Notes: generated by a model from the sequence alone, not told the origin. Positions 1 through 9,672 are shown, counted from the first letter of the stretch. The stretch is 64,000 nucleotides of DNA from Porticoccaceae bacterium LTM1 (GCA_030252795.1 CP127080.1:2497501-2561500); one strand, 5' to 3'. Numbers and translations are program-made.

Positions 1-157
1 TTGCCAGAGGGTCGAGACTACCAGTATGGCCCGCCTTGTCGGCAAACATCAGGTATTTCACCCGCTGCAGGGCATCGTTGGAACTCATGCCGGTAGGCTT
101 GTTGAGCACAAATACACCGCTGACCGGACGGCCGCGCTGACGACGACGTCTTCCCAC
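1..157 (-). CDS. truB: tRNA pseudouridine-55 synthase TruB, N-terminal part (cut by window edge)
   Basis: Makes pseudouridine at position 55 of the tRNA T-loop. Only the first 52 codons are present; the rest lies left of base 1. A GTG start at 157-155 gives [20 protein letters not shown], then [10 protein letters not shown] near residues 43-52. That is the TruB active-site motif, with the catalytic Asp expected at residue 49. The start lies two bases after the rbfA stop, and the end of rbfA supplies a GGGAAG ribosome-binding site, so the two genes look translationally coupled. The rbfA-truB order is the usual one in the nusA-infB operon. Identification is firm; the exact start is fairly safe because upstream in-frame codons run into rbfA. 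Confidence 0.93.
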   Translation of the reverse strand, partial: MGRRRRQRGRPVSGVFVLNKPTGMSSNDALQRVKYLMFADKAGHTGSLDPLA

Positions 158-159
158 AA

Positions 160-582
160 TTACTTCCCGTCACTCTCTGGTCCGTCGCGCTCGGACAGAT
201 CGTCGTCGCTGACGTGACGTTTCTCAGCGTCGTCAAACACCGCTTTTTCAATCAGGGCTTCCAAATGCTGACCGTGGCGAACACTCTTGTCATAGATAAA
301 GCGCAGCTTAGGGGTGCTGCGAAGCTCCATTGACTTGGCTACCAGAGAGCGCAGAAAGCCCGCTGCACCGTTGAGTACCTCAGCGGCTTTGTGGGACTGC
401 TCTTCGGTGTCATGACCGACGAAGGTAACAAACACCTTGGCATTTGAGAGGTCGCGACTGACTTCGGCACCGGTTACGTTAACCATGCCGACCCGAGGGT
501 CGCGGATTTCATCACGAATGAGAACTGCCAGCTCACGCTGCAGGGCATCCGAGATACGTTGGGTACGGCTGTAATCACTCAT
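160..582 (-). CDS. rbfA: 30S ribosome-binding factor RbfA
   Basis: Small KH-type protein that binds the 30S subunit during late 16S rRNA maturation and cold adaptation. The 140-residue product begins [19 protein letters not shown] and carries the RbfA signature [21 protein letters not shown] near residues 28-48, with a charged, disordered C-terminus (about residues 125-140). Length matches the family (about 130 residues). It lies between infB and truB as usual. The 160 bp separating it from infB are filled by a heptamer-repeat element whose CT-rich arm (as read on the minus strand) ends five bases before the ATG, so no purine-rich Shine-Dalgarno sequence is visible. How RbfA translation starts is therefore unclear. 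Confidence 0.95.
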   Translation of the reverse strand: MSDYSRTQRISDALQRELAVLIRDEIRDPRVGMVNVTGAEVSRDLSNAKVFVTFVGHDTEEQSHKAAEVLNGAAGFLRSLVAKSMELRSTPKLRFIYDKSVRHGQHLEALIEKAVFDDAEKRHVSDDDLSERDGPESDGK

Positions 583-587
583 ATTAC

Positions 588-740
588 GGGAGATGGGAGA
601 TGGGAGATGGGAGATGCTACAACAGCTCTCTCATCATCACCTCACATCAACAATCTCTCTACGTTAGCGAGATGGGAGGAATTCGACCGGGATTCAAAAA
701 TATCGCCCCATCGTCTCTCGTCTCCCATCTCTCGTCTCAC
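588..740. repeat. Heptamer-array inverted element, copy 1 (infB/rbfA)
   Basis: Four exact tandem copies of GGGAGAT occupy 588-615. A facing array at about 709-740 reads, on the opposite strand, as GTGAGAC, GAGAGAT, GGGAGAC, GAGAGAC. The arms match in about 23 of 29 positions as an inverted repeat. Five of the six differences still pair by G-U wobble if the plus strand is transcribed. The core between the arms has no recognisable gene. The element starts 5 bases before the rbfA ATG and ends 1 base from the infB stop. Related elements occur at 19607, 21127 and 30146. Confidence 0.85.
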
Positions 741-741
741 A

Positions 742-3327
742 TCACAGTGAACGCGCTACCTGAACGACTTCGTAAACTTCGATCTGGTCGCCCGGTTTCA
801 CATCATTGTAGTCTTTAACGCCGATACCACACTCCATGCCGTTGCGCACTTCCTGCACATCGTCTTTGAAGCGGCGCAGCGATTCCAGCTCGCCTTCGTA
901 GATCACTACGTTGTCGCGCAGAACGCGAATGCGCTTGTTGCGGTATACGGTACCTTCTATCACCATACAACCTGCAATGGCACCAAACTTCGGCGAACGG
1001 AATACATCGCGTACTTCGGCAATACCGACGATATCTTCACGCTCTTCCGGTGCAAGCATACCACTCAGGGCCTGCTTAACTTCATCCAGCAGCTGGTAGA
1101 TGATGCTGTAGTAGCGCAGATCGATATTCTCGCGCTCGGCCAGGCGACGTGCAGATGCTTCAGCACGCACGTTAAAGCCCATCACTACTGCACCTGAGGT
1201 CAACGCCAGGTTCATGTCGGATTCGGTAATACCGCCGACACCGGAGGAGATTACGTCTACCGCCACTTCATCATTGGCAATGTCTGCCAGTGAGGCGATG
1301 ATCGCTTCCAGTGAACCACGTACGTCGGCCTTCAGAACAACCGGCAATACTTTCTTGTCAGTGCCTTCAAAGGTGGCAAACATGCTCTCCAGCTTGGCCG
1401 CCTGCTGACGAGCCATACGCTCGTCACGAGCTTTGCGCTGGCGGTGCTCGGCCACATCGCGGGCTTTACGCTCATCGGCAACTACCACAAACTCTTCACC
1501 GGCATCCGGCGCTACGTCGAGGCCGAGAATCTCTACCGGGATAGACGGGCCAGCACTTTGGATCGGCTTGCCGTTTTCGTCCACCATGGCGCGCACTTTA
1601 CCAGCACTCTCGCCAGCCAGAACGTAGTCCCCTTTGTTCAGGGTACCGCTCTGGATCAATGCAGTCGCTATCACACCACGACCTTTGTCGAGGCGGGCTT
1701 CAACGATTACACCGCGAGCCGGACCAGCCACTGGCGCAGTCAGCTCCATCAGTTCCGCTTGCAGCAATACTGCTTCCAGCAGCTCATCAATACCCTGGCC
1801 GGTGTGAGCGGATACGTGAATAAACTGGGTGTCACCACCCCACTCTTCCGGGATTACTTCCTTGGCGGACAGCTCGTTGGTTACACGATCGGGGTCTGCA
1901 CCCTCTTTGTCCATCTTGTTGATGGCCACAACCAGAGGTACACCTGCCGCCTTGGCGTGCTGGATAGCCTCTTCGGTTTGCGGCATCACACCGTCATCGG
2001 CAGCAACCACCAGGATAACCACGTCGGTGGACTTGGCACCGCGGGCGCGCATAGCGGTAAATGCGGCGTGGCCCGGAGTATCCAGGAAGGTCACCATGCC
2101 TTTCGGGGTGTCTACGTGGTAGGCACCAATGTGCTGGGTAATACCGCCGGCCTCACCAGAGGCAACGCGGGTCTTGCGGATGTAATCCAGCAGTGACGTT
2201 TTACCGTGGTCAACGTGACCCATTACGGTCACCACCGGGGCGCGAGGCTGCTCGTCGGCACTTTCACTCAAACCAGCCAATACTGCTGCCAGCTCGTCTT
2301 CCACCGCATTGCTGGAAACGTTAACAGGCTTGTGACCCAGCTCTTCAACCACCAGAGTCGCCGTGTCGCGATCAATGCTCTGGTTGATGGTGGCCATGGT
2401 ACCGAGCTTCATCAGCTCTTTGATCACTACAGCGGCTTTAACGGCCATTTTCGAGGCCAGTTCGCCAACCTGAATCTCTTCCGGCAGTTCAACTTCGTGA
2501 ACAATTTTCCCGGTCGGGCGCTTGAATTTGTGCTTGTTGTCACCCTTCAGCTTGACTGGCTTCTTGGGCGCTTCTTTAACCTTTTCAGGCACTTTCAGAC
2601 GCGGGGTCTTCACAATGCCTTTTACTTCATCAAGATCCTCAGATAACTCAACGCGTTTTTTGGTGTCTTTGGCTTTAGCCGGTTTAACACCACCGCGAGC
2701 TTTCTTCTTGGCTGGCTTATCATCGTCATCATCACGGTCTTCTTTCTCCTCTTTTACAGGAGTAGCGTGATGATGCTTTTTCGGCTTGGCTGCTTCTGCT
2801 TCCACCTCAGCCGTCTTCTGTTCAGCTTCGGCGGCTGCCTTGCGCTGAGCCTCTTCTTCCTCGGATTTGCGTTTGGCTTCTTCCTCTGCCTCTTTGGCAG
2901 CGGCTTCTTCCTCGGCCTTGCGGCGGGCTTCAATGGCCGCCTGGCGTTTTACTTCAACATCATCGGTGAAGGAGCTCGGTGCTTCAGGTGCAGTCGGTTG
3001 CTCAACCACTTGCTCACTGGTTTCAGCCTCTTCTTCACTGCGCTTCACGTAAGTGCGCTTCTTGCGAACTTCAACGTTCACCGCTTTTTTACCGGCACCC
3101 ACTTTCAGCGTGCTGACAGTTTTACGCTTCAGAGTGATTTTCTTTGGCTCACGTGCGCTCTCGCCGTGCAGGCTTTTCAAATAAGCCAACAGGGTTTGTT
3201 TTTCTTCGTCAGCGATCAGGTCAGTTTCTGACCTTTGACTCAAACCCGCTTCCTGCATTTGCTTGAGCAGACGGTCTGCGCTAACGCCTACCACTTTAGC
3301 GAGTTCGCTTACGGTAACCTCTGCCAT
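742..3327 (-). CDS. infB: Translation initiation factor IF-2
   Basis: GTPase that places initiator tRNA in the P site and promotes subunit joining. The 861-residue product has an IF2_N domain (residues 1-50), a long charged linker rich in Glu, Lys and Ala (about 100-260) with an HHH stretch near 185 and an acidic run near 198-203, a second N-terminal domain (about 280-335), the G domain with GHVDHGKTS at 370-378 and NKMD near 475, then the C-terminal beta-barrel and initiator-tRNA-binding domains. Length is typical of gammaproteobacterial IF-2. It follows nusA after 94 bases in the conserved rimP-nusA-infB-rbfA-truB operon. Internal in-frame starts giving shorter isoforms, known in E. coli, were not resolved here. 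Confidence 0.98.
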   Translation of the reverse strand: MAEVTVSELAKVVGVSADRLLKQMQEAGLSQRSETDLIADEEKQTLLAYLKSLHGESAREPKKITLKRKTVSTLKVGAGKKAVNVEVRKKRTYVKRSEEEAETSEQVVEQPTAPEAPSSFTDDVEVKRQAAIEARRKAEEEAAAKEAEEEAKRKSEEEEAQRKAAAEAEQKTAEVEAEAAKPKKHHHATPVKEEKEDRDDDDDKPAKKKARGGVKPAKAKDTKKRVELSEDLDEVKGIVKTPRLKVPEKVKEAPKKPVKLKGDNKHKFKRPTGKIVHEVELPEEIQVGELASKMAVKAAVVIKELMKLGTMATINQSIDRDTATLVVEELGHKPVNVSSNAVEDELAAVLAGLSESADEQPRAPVVTVMGHVDHGKTSLLDYIRKTRVASGEAGGITQHIGAYHVDTPKGMVTFLDTPGHAAFTAMRARGAKSTDVVILVVAADDGVMPQTEEAIQHAKAAGVPLVVAINKMDKEGADPDRVTNELSAKEVIPEEWGGDTQFIHVSAHTGQGIDELLEAVLLQAELMELTAPVAGPARGVIVEARLDKGRGVIATALIQSGTLNKGDYVLAGESAGKVRAMVDENGKPIQSAGPSIPVEILGLDVAPDAGEEFVVVADERKARDVAEHRQRKARDERMARQQAAKLESMFATFEGTDKKVLPVVLKADVRGSLEAIIASLADIANDEVAVDVISSGVGGITESDMNLALTSGAVVMGFNVRAEASARRLAERENIDLRYYSIIYQLLDEVKQALSGMLAPEEREDIVGIAEVRDVFRSPKFGAIAGCMVIEGTVYRNKRIRVLRDNVVIYEGELESLRRFKDDVQEVRNGMECGIGVKDYNDVKPGDQIEVYEVVQVARSL

Positions 3328-3421
3328 CAGATATCCTCAATTTCTGTGCCCGACCACTTGGTCAGGCTGGTTATAACTTGCTATATGTTTGCTGTCCGCG
3401 ACAGCTTGGGTTTGCTGGCGA

Positions 3422-4915
3422 TTATTCGCTGTCTTCAGCAAACCAGGGTGCGCGTGCAGTCATGATCAAATCAGCAGCGCGAGCTGGATCCAGCCCTTCC
3501 ACTTCCAGCAGTTCGTCGATTGCCTGCTCTGCCAGATCTTCCATGGTGACGATACCGCGACCTGCCAGTTTGCGAGCCAGCTCTTCGTCCATACCTTCCA
3601 TATTGAGCAGGTCTTCGGCTGGCTCAGCGCCAGCAATCTGCTCTTCACTGGCCAGAGCCAGGGTCAACAGGGCGTTTTTGGCGCGGGCACGCAGCTCTTC
3701 GGCGATTTCTTCATCGAATCCTTCAATCTGCATCATCTCGTCCAGTGGCACATAAGCCACTTCTTCAAGACTGGTGAAACCTTCCTCGACCAATACAGCA
3801 GCTACGTCTTCATCAATATCCAGTTGCGCCATGAAGGTTTCCATAAACCCGGACGCTTCTTGCTGCTGCTTCTCTTCTGCCTCGTCAACAGACATAACAT
3901 TGATGCGCCAGCCAGTCAGCTCGGATGCCAGACGCACGTTCTGGCCACTTTTACCGATGGCCTGAGCCAGGTTATCTTCAGCAACCGCAACATCAATAGA
4001 ACGGGAATCTTCGTCAACAATAATAGACTCCACTTCTGCCGGAGCCATGGCATTGATTACCAGCTGAGCAGGATTGTCGTCCCACAGCACAATATCGACG
4101 CGCTCACCGTCCAGCTCATTGGATACTGCCTGAACGCGCGCACCGCGCATACCAACACAAGCACCTACCGGATCAATGCGGCCGTCATTGGTTTTCACAG
4201 CAATCTTGGCGCGCAGACCGGGGTCGCGAGCAGCACCACGGATTTCGATAACTTCTTCGGCAATTTCCGGCACTTCGATCTTGAACAGTTCGATCAGCAT
4301 CTCATTGCACGCACGGCTCAGCAGCAATTGCGGACCGCGATTTTCTTCACGAATAGCTAGCAGCAGAGCGCGAACACGATCGTTCACACGGAAAATTTCG
4401 CGGCCTACCAGCTCTTCACGAGGCAGCAAACCTTCAGCATTATTCCCCAGATCAACAATAATGTGATCGCGAGTCACTTTCTTTACGGTACCTGACAGCA
4501 GCTCACCAACCCGGCTACGGAATTCGTCAACGATCAGGGCACGCTCAGCATCGCGAACTTTCTGTACGATAACCTGCTTGGCAGTCTGCGCAGCGATACG
4601 ACCAAAGCCGATGTTCTCAACCTGTTCTTCGTAGATGTCGCCCACTTTCAGAGAAGGATCTTTTTCAAGCGCCTCTTCTGTGGTGAACTCGGTACCGAGT
4701 TCGGCGAGCACGTCATCTGCCACGACTTTCCACCAACGGAAAGTTTCGTAGTCGCCGGAAACGCGGTCGATCACAACACGAATATTGGCATCTTCGTCGT
4801 AGCGTTTTTTGGTCGCAGTTGCCAGAGCCTGTTCAATGGCTTCAAAAATAATTTCCCTGGAAACGCCCTTTTCATTGGAAACCGCTTCCGCTACCAGCAA
4901 GATCTCTTTATTCAT
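3422..4915 (-). CDS. nusA: Transcription termination/antitermination factor NusA
   Basis: RNA polymerase-associated factor acting in pausing, termination and rRNA antitermination. The 497-residue product opens [20 protein letters not shown], the standard NusA start. The N-terminal polymerase-binding domain is followed by an S1 domain (about residues 130-200), two KH domains (about 230-345, including [18 protein letters not shown] and [16 protein letters not shown]) and two acidic C-terminal helical repeats (about 365-490) typical of gammaproteobacteria. It lies 22 bases after rimP and 94 before infB, in the same operon. Confidence 0.98.
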   Translation of the reverse strand: MNKEILLVAEAVSNEKGVSREIIFEAIEQALATATKKRYDEDANIRVVIDRVSGDYETFRWWKVVADDVLAELGTEFTTEEALEKDPSLKVGDIYEEQVENIGFGRIAAQTAKQVIVQKVRDAERALIVDEFRSRVGELLSGTVKKVTRDHIIVDLGNNAEGLLPREELVGREIFRVNDRVRALLLAIREENRGPQLLLSRACNEMLIELFKIEVPEIAEEVIEIRGAARDPGLRAKIAVKTNDGRIDPVGACVGMRGARVQAVSNELDGERVDIVLWDDNPAQLVINAMAPAEVESIIVDEDSRSIDVAVAEDNLAQAIGKSGQNVRLASELTGWRINVMSVDEAEEKQQQEASGFMETFMAQLDIDEDVAAVLVEEGFTSLEEVAYVPLDEMMQIEGFDEEIAEELRARAKNALLTLALASEEQIAGAEPAEDLLNMEGMDEELARKLAGRGIVTMEDLAEQAIDELLEVEGLDPARAADLIMTARAPWFAEDSE

Positions 4916-4937
4916 CTCGGTGCCTCATGACATCCCG

Positions 4938-5393
4938 TTAAAAACGGGGAACGATATTAGCCTTTTCAACACTGTCAAACGGAAGGAGATATTCATAACC
5001 ATCCACTTCCACCACTATGTCACCTTCTTCAATACCTTTTAACAAGCCTTTGAAGTTGCGACGCCCTTCATAGGGAAAACGCAGTTTGACACTAACATTC
5101 TCGCCAACAAATGCTTCAAATTGTGCAAGGGTATATAAAGGACGATCCGCGCCCGGCGATGAAACCTCGAGGGTATACTCACCAGTGATCGGATCCTCCA
5201 CATCCAGCAGGCTGCTCACCTGACGGCTTACCCGCTCACAATCTTCAATGCCGATACCTTCCGGTTTATCGATGTAGATACGCAACAGCGACTGATTGCC
5301 CTGCGCCGTTTTTTCGATTCCCCACAACTCACAACCAAGCGCGGTTACCACCGGCTCAAGCATTTGCTGCAGCTGTTCAACTTTGCTACTCAT
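4938..5393 (-). CDS. rimP: Ribosome maturation factor RimP
   Basis: Needed for 30S subunit assembly. The 151-residue product starts [20 protein letters not shown] and contains the RimP motif SSPGADRPL near residues 80-95, followed by the SH3-like C-terminal domain. A longer reading frame extends upstream to 5435, but that would begin inside a terminator hairpin and has no family support, so the ATG at 5393 is preferred. No strong Shine-Dalgarno sequence precedes it; the upstream bases are AT-rich. It is the first protein gene of the nusA-infB operon, downstream of tRNA-fMet as in E. coli (metY-rimP-nusA-infB). Confidence 0.93.
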   Translation of the reverse strand: MSSKVEQLQQMLEPVVTALGCELWGIEKTAQGNQSLLRIYIDKPEGIGIEDCERVSRQVSSLLDVEDPITGEYTLEVSSPGADRPLYTLAQFEAFVGENVSVKLRFPYEGRRNFKGLLKGIEEGDIVVEVDGYEYLLPFDSVEKANIVPRF

Positions 5394-5433
5394 CGAATCG
5401 ACCAAAAAATAATCAGCGAAAAAATTCAAAGCC

Positions 5434-5455
5434 AAAAAAAGGGCCTTTGGCCCTT
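5434..5455 (-). terminator. Terminator hairpin in the rimP leader
   Basis: On the minus strand AAGGGCC-aaa-GGCCCTT is followed by a run of seven T. It lies between tRNA-fMet and rimP, about 40 bases before the rimP ATG. A terminator here means transcripts from the tRNA promoter must read through to express rimP-nusA-infB, which fits NusA-dependent autoregulation. Confidence 0.75.
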
Positions 5456-5521
5456 CTTGCTTTACTTCTTTTTAGCACACTTTCAAGATTTCAGTGCGCT
5501 GGCCGGCTTACACCGCCTACG

Positions 5522-5542
5522 AAAAAGCCCCAAACTGGGGCT
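5522..5542 (-). terminator. Terminator downstream of tRNA-fMet region
   Basis: On the minus strand AGCCCC-agttt-GGGGCT is followed by TTTTT. It is the first of two terminators between tRNA-fMet and rimP. Confidence 0.75.
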
Positions 5543-5573
5543 TCAACGCTTGCATCAATTTGATGCGAATATT

Positions 5574-5627
5574 TGGTAGCGCGGGTAGGTTTGAACCTAC
5601 AATCTTCGCCCGGTTATCCGACCGAGG
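5574..5627 (-). pseudogene. Decayed 3' half of a tRNA-fMet-like gene
   Basis: Read on the minus strand, the last 50 bases resemble the neighbouring tRNA-fMet: anticodon-arm-like GGATAACCGGGCGAAG, T-arm GTAGGTTCAAACCTAC and a 3' GCTACCA end. The anticodon arm is rearranged (no CAT). The T-loop has lost a base, so the T-stem pairs only with a six-base loop. No matching 5' acceptor strand follows. It lies about 50 bases downstream of the intact tRNA-fMet gene, so a local tandem duplication that decayed is the simplest explanation. It could be misread as a tRNA by lenient models. Confidence 0.7.
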
Positions 5628-5677
5628 TAAAGAGGAGCCCTCGGGCGTCTACTCTCTACTTGCTCCAAAATTAAAAT

Positions 5678-5754
<77 letters not shown>

Positions 5755-5801
5755 CCAGAACTTGATTTAAGCAACACACTGCCCGCCTCAAGAGGTCGCA
5801 A

Positions 5802-5830
5802 ATTATAGGGAGGCACCTCAAGTTGGTCAA
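5802..5830 (-). promoter_or_regulatory. Strong sigma-70 promoter for tRNA-fMet
   Basis: On the minus strand TTGACC (5830-5825), a 17-bp spacer, then a perfect TATAAT (5807-5802). The start of transcription would be about 40 bases before the tRNA 5' end. A GC-rich discriminator (GCGACC) follows the -10 box, as is common at stable-RNA promoters. Confidence 0.85.
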
Positions 5831-5988
5831 GGGTTTTATTAGCTATTTTTTGTAGAAAAATGAAAAAGTTATCCAACAGGGGCAGACAAGCGAATATTTC
5901 CAATTTCCCCAATCATTATAGACCCGGCCACATCACCAAAATTGAAAGAAATACCGCTCAACAATATTGTTTTCGCAAAATAAAAACG

Positions 5989-6014
5989 AAAAAAAACCGA
6001 CTCAAATGAGTCGG
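5989..6014 (-). terminator. Terminator after tRNA-Leu
   Basis: CCGACTCA/TGAGTCGG stem followed on the minus strand by eight T. A T-run also follows on the plus strand. It separates the secG-tRNA-Leu transcript from the tRNA-fMet promoter. Confidence 0.85.
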
Positions 6015-6026
6015 CTTTTTTTAAGA

Positions 6027-6111
6027 TGGTGCCCAAGGCCGGACTTGAACCGGCACGGCTTACGCCACTACCCCCTCAAGATAGCGTGTCTACCAATTCC
6101 ACCACTTGGGC
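6027..6111 (-). tRNA. leuU: tRNA-Leu (GAG)
   Basis: An 85-nt class II tRNA with a long variable arm and encoded CCA. The acceptor GCCCAAG pairs with CTTGGGC. The anticodon GAG is at 6077-6075 in a CTTGAGG loop. It begins 9 bases after the secG stop, so it is probably processed from the secG transcript. The secG-leuU-metY order is the same as in E. coli. Confidence 0.97.
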
Positions 6112-6120
6112 AAAAACTGC

Positions 6121-6507
6121 TCACTTTTCCTCTTCCTGCTCTACCGTTTCTTCTACCGGCACCTCAGGAACATCTTCAGAAACACTTTCTTCCTCAACCA
6201 CAGGAACATCAGATTCCTGCTCAACAACTTCGTCCACAATTTCTGCTGCAGGCAGAATTTCCGCTTCAGGAGAGGATTTCTCCTTAGCCAGAATTGCCAG
6301 ACCAAAGCTGGTTACGAAAAAGATGGTAGCAAAAATTGCTGTCATCTTACTAAAAAAATTCCAACTACCAGAGCTACCAAAAATAGTTTGAGATGCACCG
6401 GCACCAAAAGATGCACCAACTTCAGCACCTTTGCCCTGTTGCAACAAAATCAAACCAATAATGGCCAGCGCTACCAGAACATGAAAGATCAGAATAATAT
6501 TTTCCAT
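6121..6507 (-). CDS. secG: Protein-export translocase subunit SecG
   Basis: Small inner-membrane subunit of SecYEG that assists SecA-driven translocation. The 128-residue product has two membrane segments (about residues 3-23 and 54-74) with the SecG motif LLQQGKGAEVGASFGAGASQ between them, then a 45-residue acidic tail rich in Glu and Val. The tail makes it slightly longer than E. coli SecG (110). It lies 25 bases downstream of tpiA and 9 bases upstream of tRNA-Leu, the standard order. Confidence 0.96.
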   Translation of the reverse strand: MENIILIFHVLVALAIIGLILLQQGKGAEVGASFGAGASQTIFGSSGSWNFFSKMTAIFATIFFVTSFGLAILAKEKSSPEAEILPAAEIVDEVVEQESDVPVVEEESVSEDVPEVPVEETVEQEEEK

Positions 6508-6532
6508 CTGTACCGCTCTTCAAAAAATTCGT

Positions 6533-7273
6533 TTACTGGGCAGCCAAACGGCCAACTTCCAGAAATTCTTCAGCAACCAAAGAGGCGCCACCAACTAACG
6601 CACCATCAATATCAGGCTGGGCAAATATTTCAGCCGCATTCGCCGCCTTCACACTGCCACCGTAAAGCACCCGCGTTTTTGCACCAGCCTCACCCAACTG
6701 CAGGCGGATCGCAGCATGAACCTGCTGCGCCTGCTCCGGTGTAGCCGTCTTGCCGGTACCAATAGCCCAAACTGGCTCATAGGCAACAACACCTTTGGCA
6801 ACTGCTTCAAGTCCGGCAACATCAATCACGACACCCAACTGTTCAGCAATTACATCCAGCGTAGCGTCAGCTTCGCGTTGCTCCAGCGTTTCACCGACAC
6901 ACAAAATTGGTGTCAGACCGGCACGCTGCGCCGCTATAAACTTTTCAGCAATCTGGCGATCCGTTTCGGCAAATAGCGCACGACGCTCGGAGTGCCCAAC
7001 AATTGCATAACGACAGCCCAGCTCAGCCAGCATATCACCGGAAACCTCTCCGGTATAAGCACCCTGCTGATGCTCACTGACATTTTGAGCACCCAAGGCA
7101 ACCGAACTGCCTTGAAGCTCTTTTGCCACTACCGACAAAAAAACAGACGGCGGGCAAACTGCCATTTCAGCCTTACTTTCTGGATTCCAACCAACCAGCG
7201 CTTTACTCAACTCAACAACGGATTGCAGAGAACCGTGCATTTTCCAGTTGCCAGCTATCAGCGGTAATCGCAT
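6533..7273 (-). CDS. tpiA: Triose-phosphate isomerase
   Basis: Interconverts dihydroxyacetone phosphate and glyceraldehyde 3-phosphate in glycolysis and gluconeogenesis. Starting at the ATG at 7273 gives MRLPLIAGNWKMHG, the expected N-terminus with the catalytic Lys, and 246 residues. The frame stays open further upstream but adds residues the family lacks. The catalytic His lies in AIVGHSERR and the catalytic Glu in VAYEPVWAIGTG. The phosphate-binding GGSVKAANAAE lies near the C-terminus. It sits between glmM and secG as in Pseudomonas relatives. Confidence 0.97.
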   Translation of the reverse strand: MRLPLIAGNWKMHGSLQSVVELSKALVGWNPESKAEMAVCPPSVFLSVVAKELQGSSVALGAQNVSEHQQGAYTGEVSGDMLAELGCRYAIVGHSERRALFAETDRQIAEKFIAAQRAGLTPILCVGETLEQREADATLDVIAEQLGVVIDVAGLEAVAKGVVAYEPVWAIGTGKTATPEQAQQVHAAIRLQLGEAGAKTRVLYGGSVKAANAAEIFAQPDIDGALVGGASLVAEEFLEVGRLAAQ

Positions 7274-7386
7274 TGCCTTATCCAAAGTTTCAGACTGTTT
7301 TCGCATCGACCAACTGAGAAAAACAATTTTGGTCGACCCCAAAAAGGGCGCAAATCTTAGCCGAGAAGACTGTCCGTAGCAACACC

Positions 7387-8736
7387 TTATGCCAAAGTAT
7401 TTTCAACAACGTTGGCAATACGCTTTGCCAGGGTTTCCACCCACGGCAAATCATCCCCTTCCACCATCACACGAATCAACGGTTCAGTGCCTGAAGGGCG
7501 CAGCAATACTCGGCCACGACCACCCAGCTCCGCCTGCGCAGAAGCGACTGCATCAGCAATTTCAGGGTAATCCTCAAGATCAACCTTGCCGGAGATACGT
7601 ACATTGATCATCACCTGGGGATATTTTTCCATACCCTGCTTGAGCTCATGGAGTGTCAGGTTGCTATCTCGCATTGCATGCAACACCAACAACGCAGAAA
7701 TAACGCCATCTCCAGTAGTTGTGACATCCGAGCAGACAATATGCCCTGAGTTTTCGCCACCCAGTGACCAGCCATTTTCTTTCATGGCTTCAATCACATA
7801 GCGATCACCGACCTTGGTACGAACAAAAGGAACTGACATCTGCTCGAAAGCTTTTTCCAAACCGAAATTACTCATCAGTGTTCCGGCCACACCGTTGCAC
7901 CCCTGCCCATTCTGCATGCGGTGACGGGCGATGATGTAAAGAATTTCATCACCATCAATCAATTCACCTTTATGGTCCACAAACACCAGGCGATCGCCAT
8001 CACCATCAAACGCCACCCCCAAATCAGCTCCCTGCTCGACTACCGCTTTCTGCAGGGCGGCAGGTTTGGTGGAGCCGCAATTCTGGTTGATATTCACACC
8101 ATCAGGCGCCACTGACAGCTCAATCACCTTGGCACCAAGCTCACGCAATACATTGGGGGCAATGTGATAGGTGGCTCCGTTGGCGCAATCCACCGCAATC
8201 TTCAGGCTGGAGAGATCAAAGTCACGAGGCAGCACCCCTTTACAGAACTCGATATAACGGCCGGATGCGTCATTGACGCGGTGCGCTCGACCAAGCTGAC
8301 TGGACTCAACAGTGATCATCGGCTCGTCCAGATAGCGCTCAATCTCCCGCTCAATATCATCGGGAAGCTTGCAGCCATCCGCACCAAAAAACTTGATACC
8401 GTTATCGTAATAGGGATTGTGAGAGGCACTGATTACAATTCCGGCCTGAGCGTGGAACGTGCGAGTCAGGTAAGCGATTGCCGGTGTTGGCATTGGCCCA
8501 AGCAGCCCCACATCTACACCCGAGGCGATAATGCCAGCCTGCAGCGCAGATTCAAACATATAGCCGGACACTCGAGTGTCCTTGCCCACCAATATCAACT
8601 TGCGCCCCTTGCTGCGCTGACCAAAAACCTTACCTGCTGCCCATCCCAGTTTGACCACAAAGTCTGCGGTTACCGGAAATTGCCCCACCAGACCGCGAAT
8701 ACCGTCGGTGCCAAAATAGCTTCGTGCCGTTGTCAT
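7387..8736 (-). CDS. glmM: Phosphoglucosamine mutase
   Basis: Converts glucosamine 6-phosphate to glucosamine 1-phosphate for UDP-GlcNAc synthesis (peptidoglycan and LPS). The 449-residue product starts [15 protein letters not shown]. The phosphoserine loop VISASHNP is at about residues 101-108 (Ser105 expected to carry the phosphate), the metal loop is DGDGDR, and the sugar-binding GGENSGH and phosphate-binding [12 protein letters not shown] follow. Its ATG overlaps the folP stop by one base (TAATG), which indicates coupled translation. Confidence 0.98.
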   Translation of the reverse strand: MTTARSYFGTDGIRGLVGQFPVTADFVVKLGWAAGKVFGQRSKGRKLILVGKDTRVSGYMFESALQAGIIASGVDVGLLGPMPTPAIAYLTRTFHAQAGIVISASHNPYYDNGIKFFGADGCKLPDDIEREIERYLDEPMITVESSQLGRAHRVNDASGRYIEFCKGVLPRDFDLSSLKIAVDCANGATYHIAPNVLRELGAKVIELSVAPDGVNINQNCGSTKPAALQKAVVEQGADLGVAFDGDGDRLVFVDHKGELIDGDEILYIIARHRMQNGQGCNGVAGTLMSNFGLEKAFEQMSVPFVRTKVGDRYVIEAMKENGWSLGGENSGHIVCSDVTTTGDGVISALLVLHAMRDSNLTLHELKQGMEKYPQVMINVRISGKVDLEDYPEIADAVASAQAELGGRGRVLLRPSGTEPLIRVMVEGDDLPWVETLAKRIANVVENTLA

Positions 8737-9587
8737 TATTTACCTTCCAGATTGTGTTGCTCGATTGCCGCTAAAACGTTCAACGCGTCAACCGTCTCTC
8801 TAACATCGTGAACCCGCACAAAGGCCGCCCCTTTTTGGGCCGCCAGCAGTGCCATCGCCACGCTGCCTATCATTCGTTCACCCACATCCCGCTGCAGTAA
8901 AGTGCCGATCATGTTCTTGCGCGACACTCCCACCAACAACGAAAATCCTTCCTCCCGCAATTTCGGCAATGCGCGAAACAGCGTCAGGTTGTGTTCCAGT
9001 GTTTTACCAAACCCGAATCCCGGATCGAGAATAATGCGTTCCCTGGCAATACCAACCTCTTCACACGCTGCAACCCGCTCCTGAAGAAATGCCGTTACAT
9101 CCGCGACCACATCCCGGTAACTGGGAGACTGCTGCATGGTGTCGGGCTCACCCTGCATGTGCATTAGGCAGATTGGCAGATTACCCTCAGCTGCCGCCTG
9201 CAAAGCACCCTCACGACGCAGAGCCCGAACATCATTAATCATCGACGCTCCGGCAGCCTGAGCTGCCCGGATCACTTGCGCTGTACTGGTATCGATCGAA
9301 ACCGGCACATCGAAGCGCTGACGTATTGCCTCAAGCACCGGGATAACCCGGTCCAGCTCCTCAACTACAGGCACCGGTTTGGCGCCCGGTCGAGTGGATT
9401 CTCCACCAACATCTACCCAGTCCGCACCATCAGCAACCATCTTCTCAACAGTACGGAGCACCGAATCCAGGTGCACACTCACACCATCACATAGCTTGCC
9501 ACCATCTGAAAATGAATCCGGGGTGACATTAACTATACCCATCACCTGAGTGCGAGGCAGAGTTAACAAGTCTATCAAGCTGGCCAT
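8736..9587 (-). CDS. folP: Dihydropteroate synthase
   Basis: Condenses p-aminobenzoate with dihydropterin pyrophosphate in folate synthesis, and is the sulfonamide target family. The 283-residue product carries the DHPS signatures [16 protein letters not shown] (residues 15-30) and [13 protein letters not shown] (about 56-68), then [11 protein letters not shown] and a C-terminal VRVHDV. Gene order ftsH-folP-glmM is the conserved one, but a terminator separates it from ftsH, so it may have its own promoter. Confidence 0.97.
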   Translation of the reverse strand: MASLIDLLTLPRTQVMGIVNVTPDSFSDGGKLCDGVSVHLDSVLRTVEKMVADGADWVDVGGESTRPGAKPVPVVEELDRVIPVLEAIRQRFDVPVSIDTSTAQVIRAAQAAGASMINDVRALRREGALQAAAEGNLPICLMHMQGEPDTMQQSPSYRDVVADVTAFLQERVAACEEVGIARERIILDPGFGFGKTLEHNLTLFRALPKLREEGFSLLVGVSRKNMIGTLLQRDVGERMIGSVAMALLAAQKGAAFVRVHDVRETVDALNVLAAIEQHNLEGK

Positions 9588-9603
9588 TCGATAACCCGGT
9601 CCT

Positions 9604-9643
9604 TAAAAACAACGGCGCCTTCAGCTATGGGCCGAAGGCGCCT
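9604..9643 (-). terminator. Terminator after ftsH
   Basis: Minus-strand stem GGCGCCTTC / GAAGGCGCC, then GTTGTTTTTAAGG. It ends the rlmE-ftsH transcript 30 bases after the ftsH stop. Confidence 0.75.
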
Positions 9644-9672
9644 TGAAAACTGATTTTAACAGTTGAAAAACA

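Noticed and set aside
588-740. CRISPR array for the heptamer repeats
   Set aside because: The repeat unit is 7 bp without unique spacers, arms are inverted relative to each other, and no cas gene is present.
3389-4360. 323-residue open frame on the plus strand
   Set aside because: Antisense to nusA; no ribosome site or recognisable domain.
5574-5660. A second functional tRNA
   Set aside because: No 5' acceptor strand pairs with the 3' end, the anticodon arm is rearranged and the T-loop is one base short.
5967-6744. Plus-strand open frames (106, 121 and 212 residues)
   Set aside because: They run antisense through tRNA-Leu, secG and tpiA and have no protein features.
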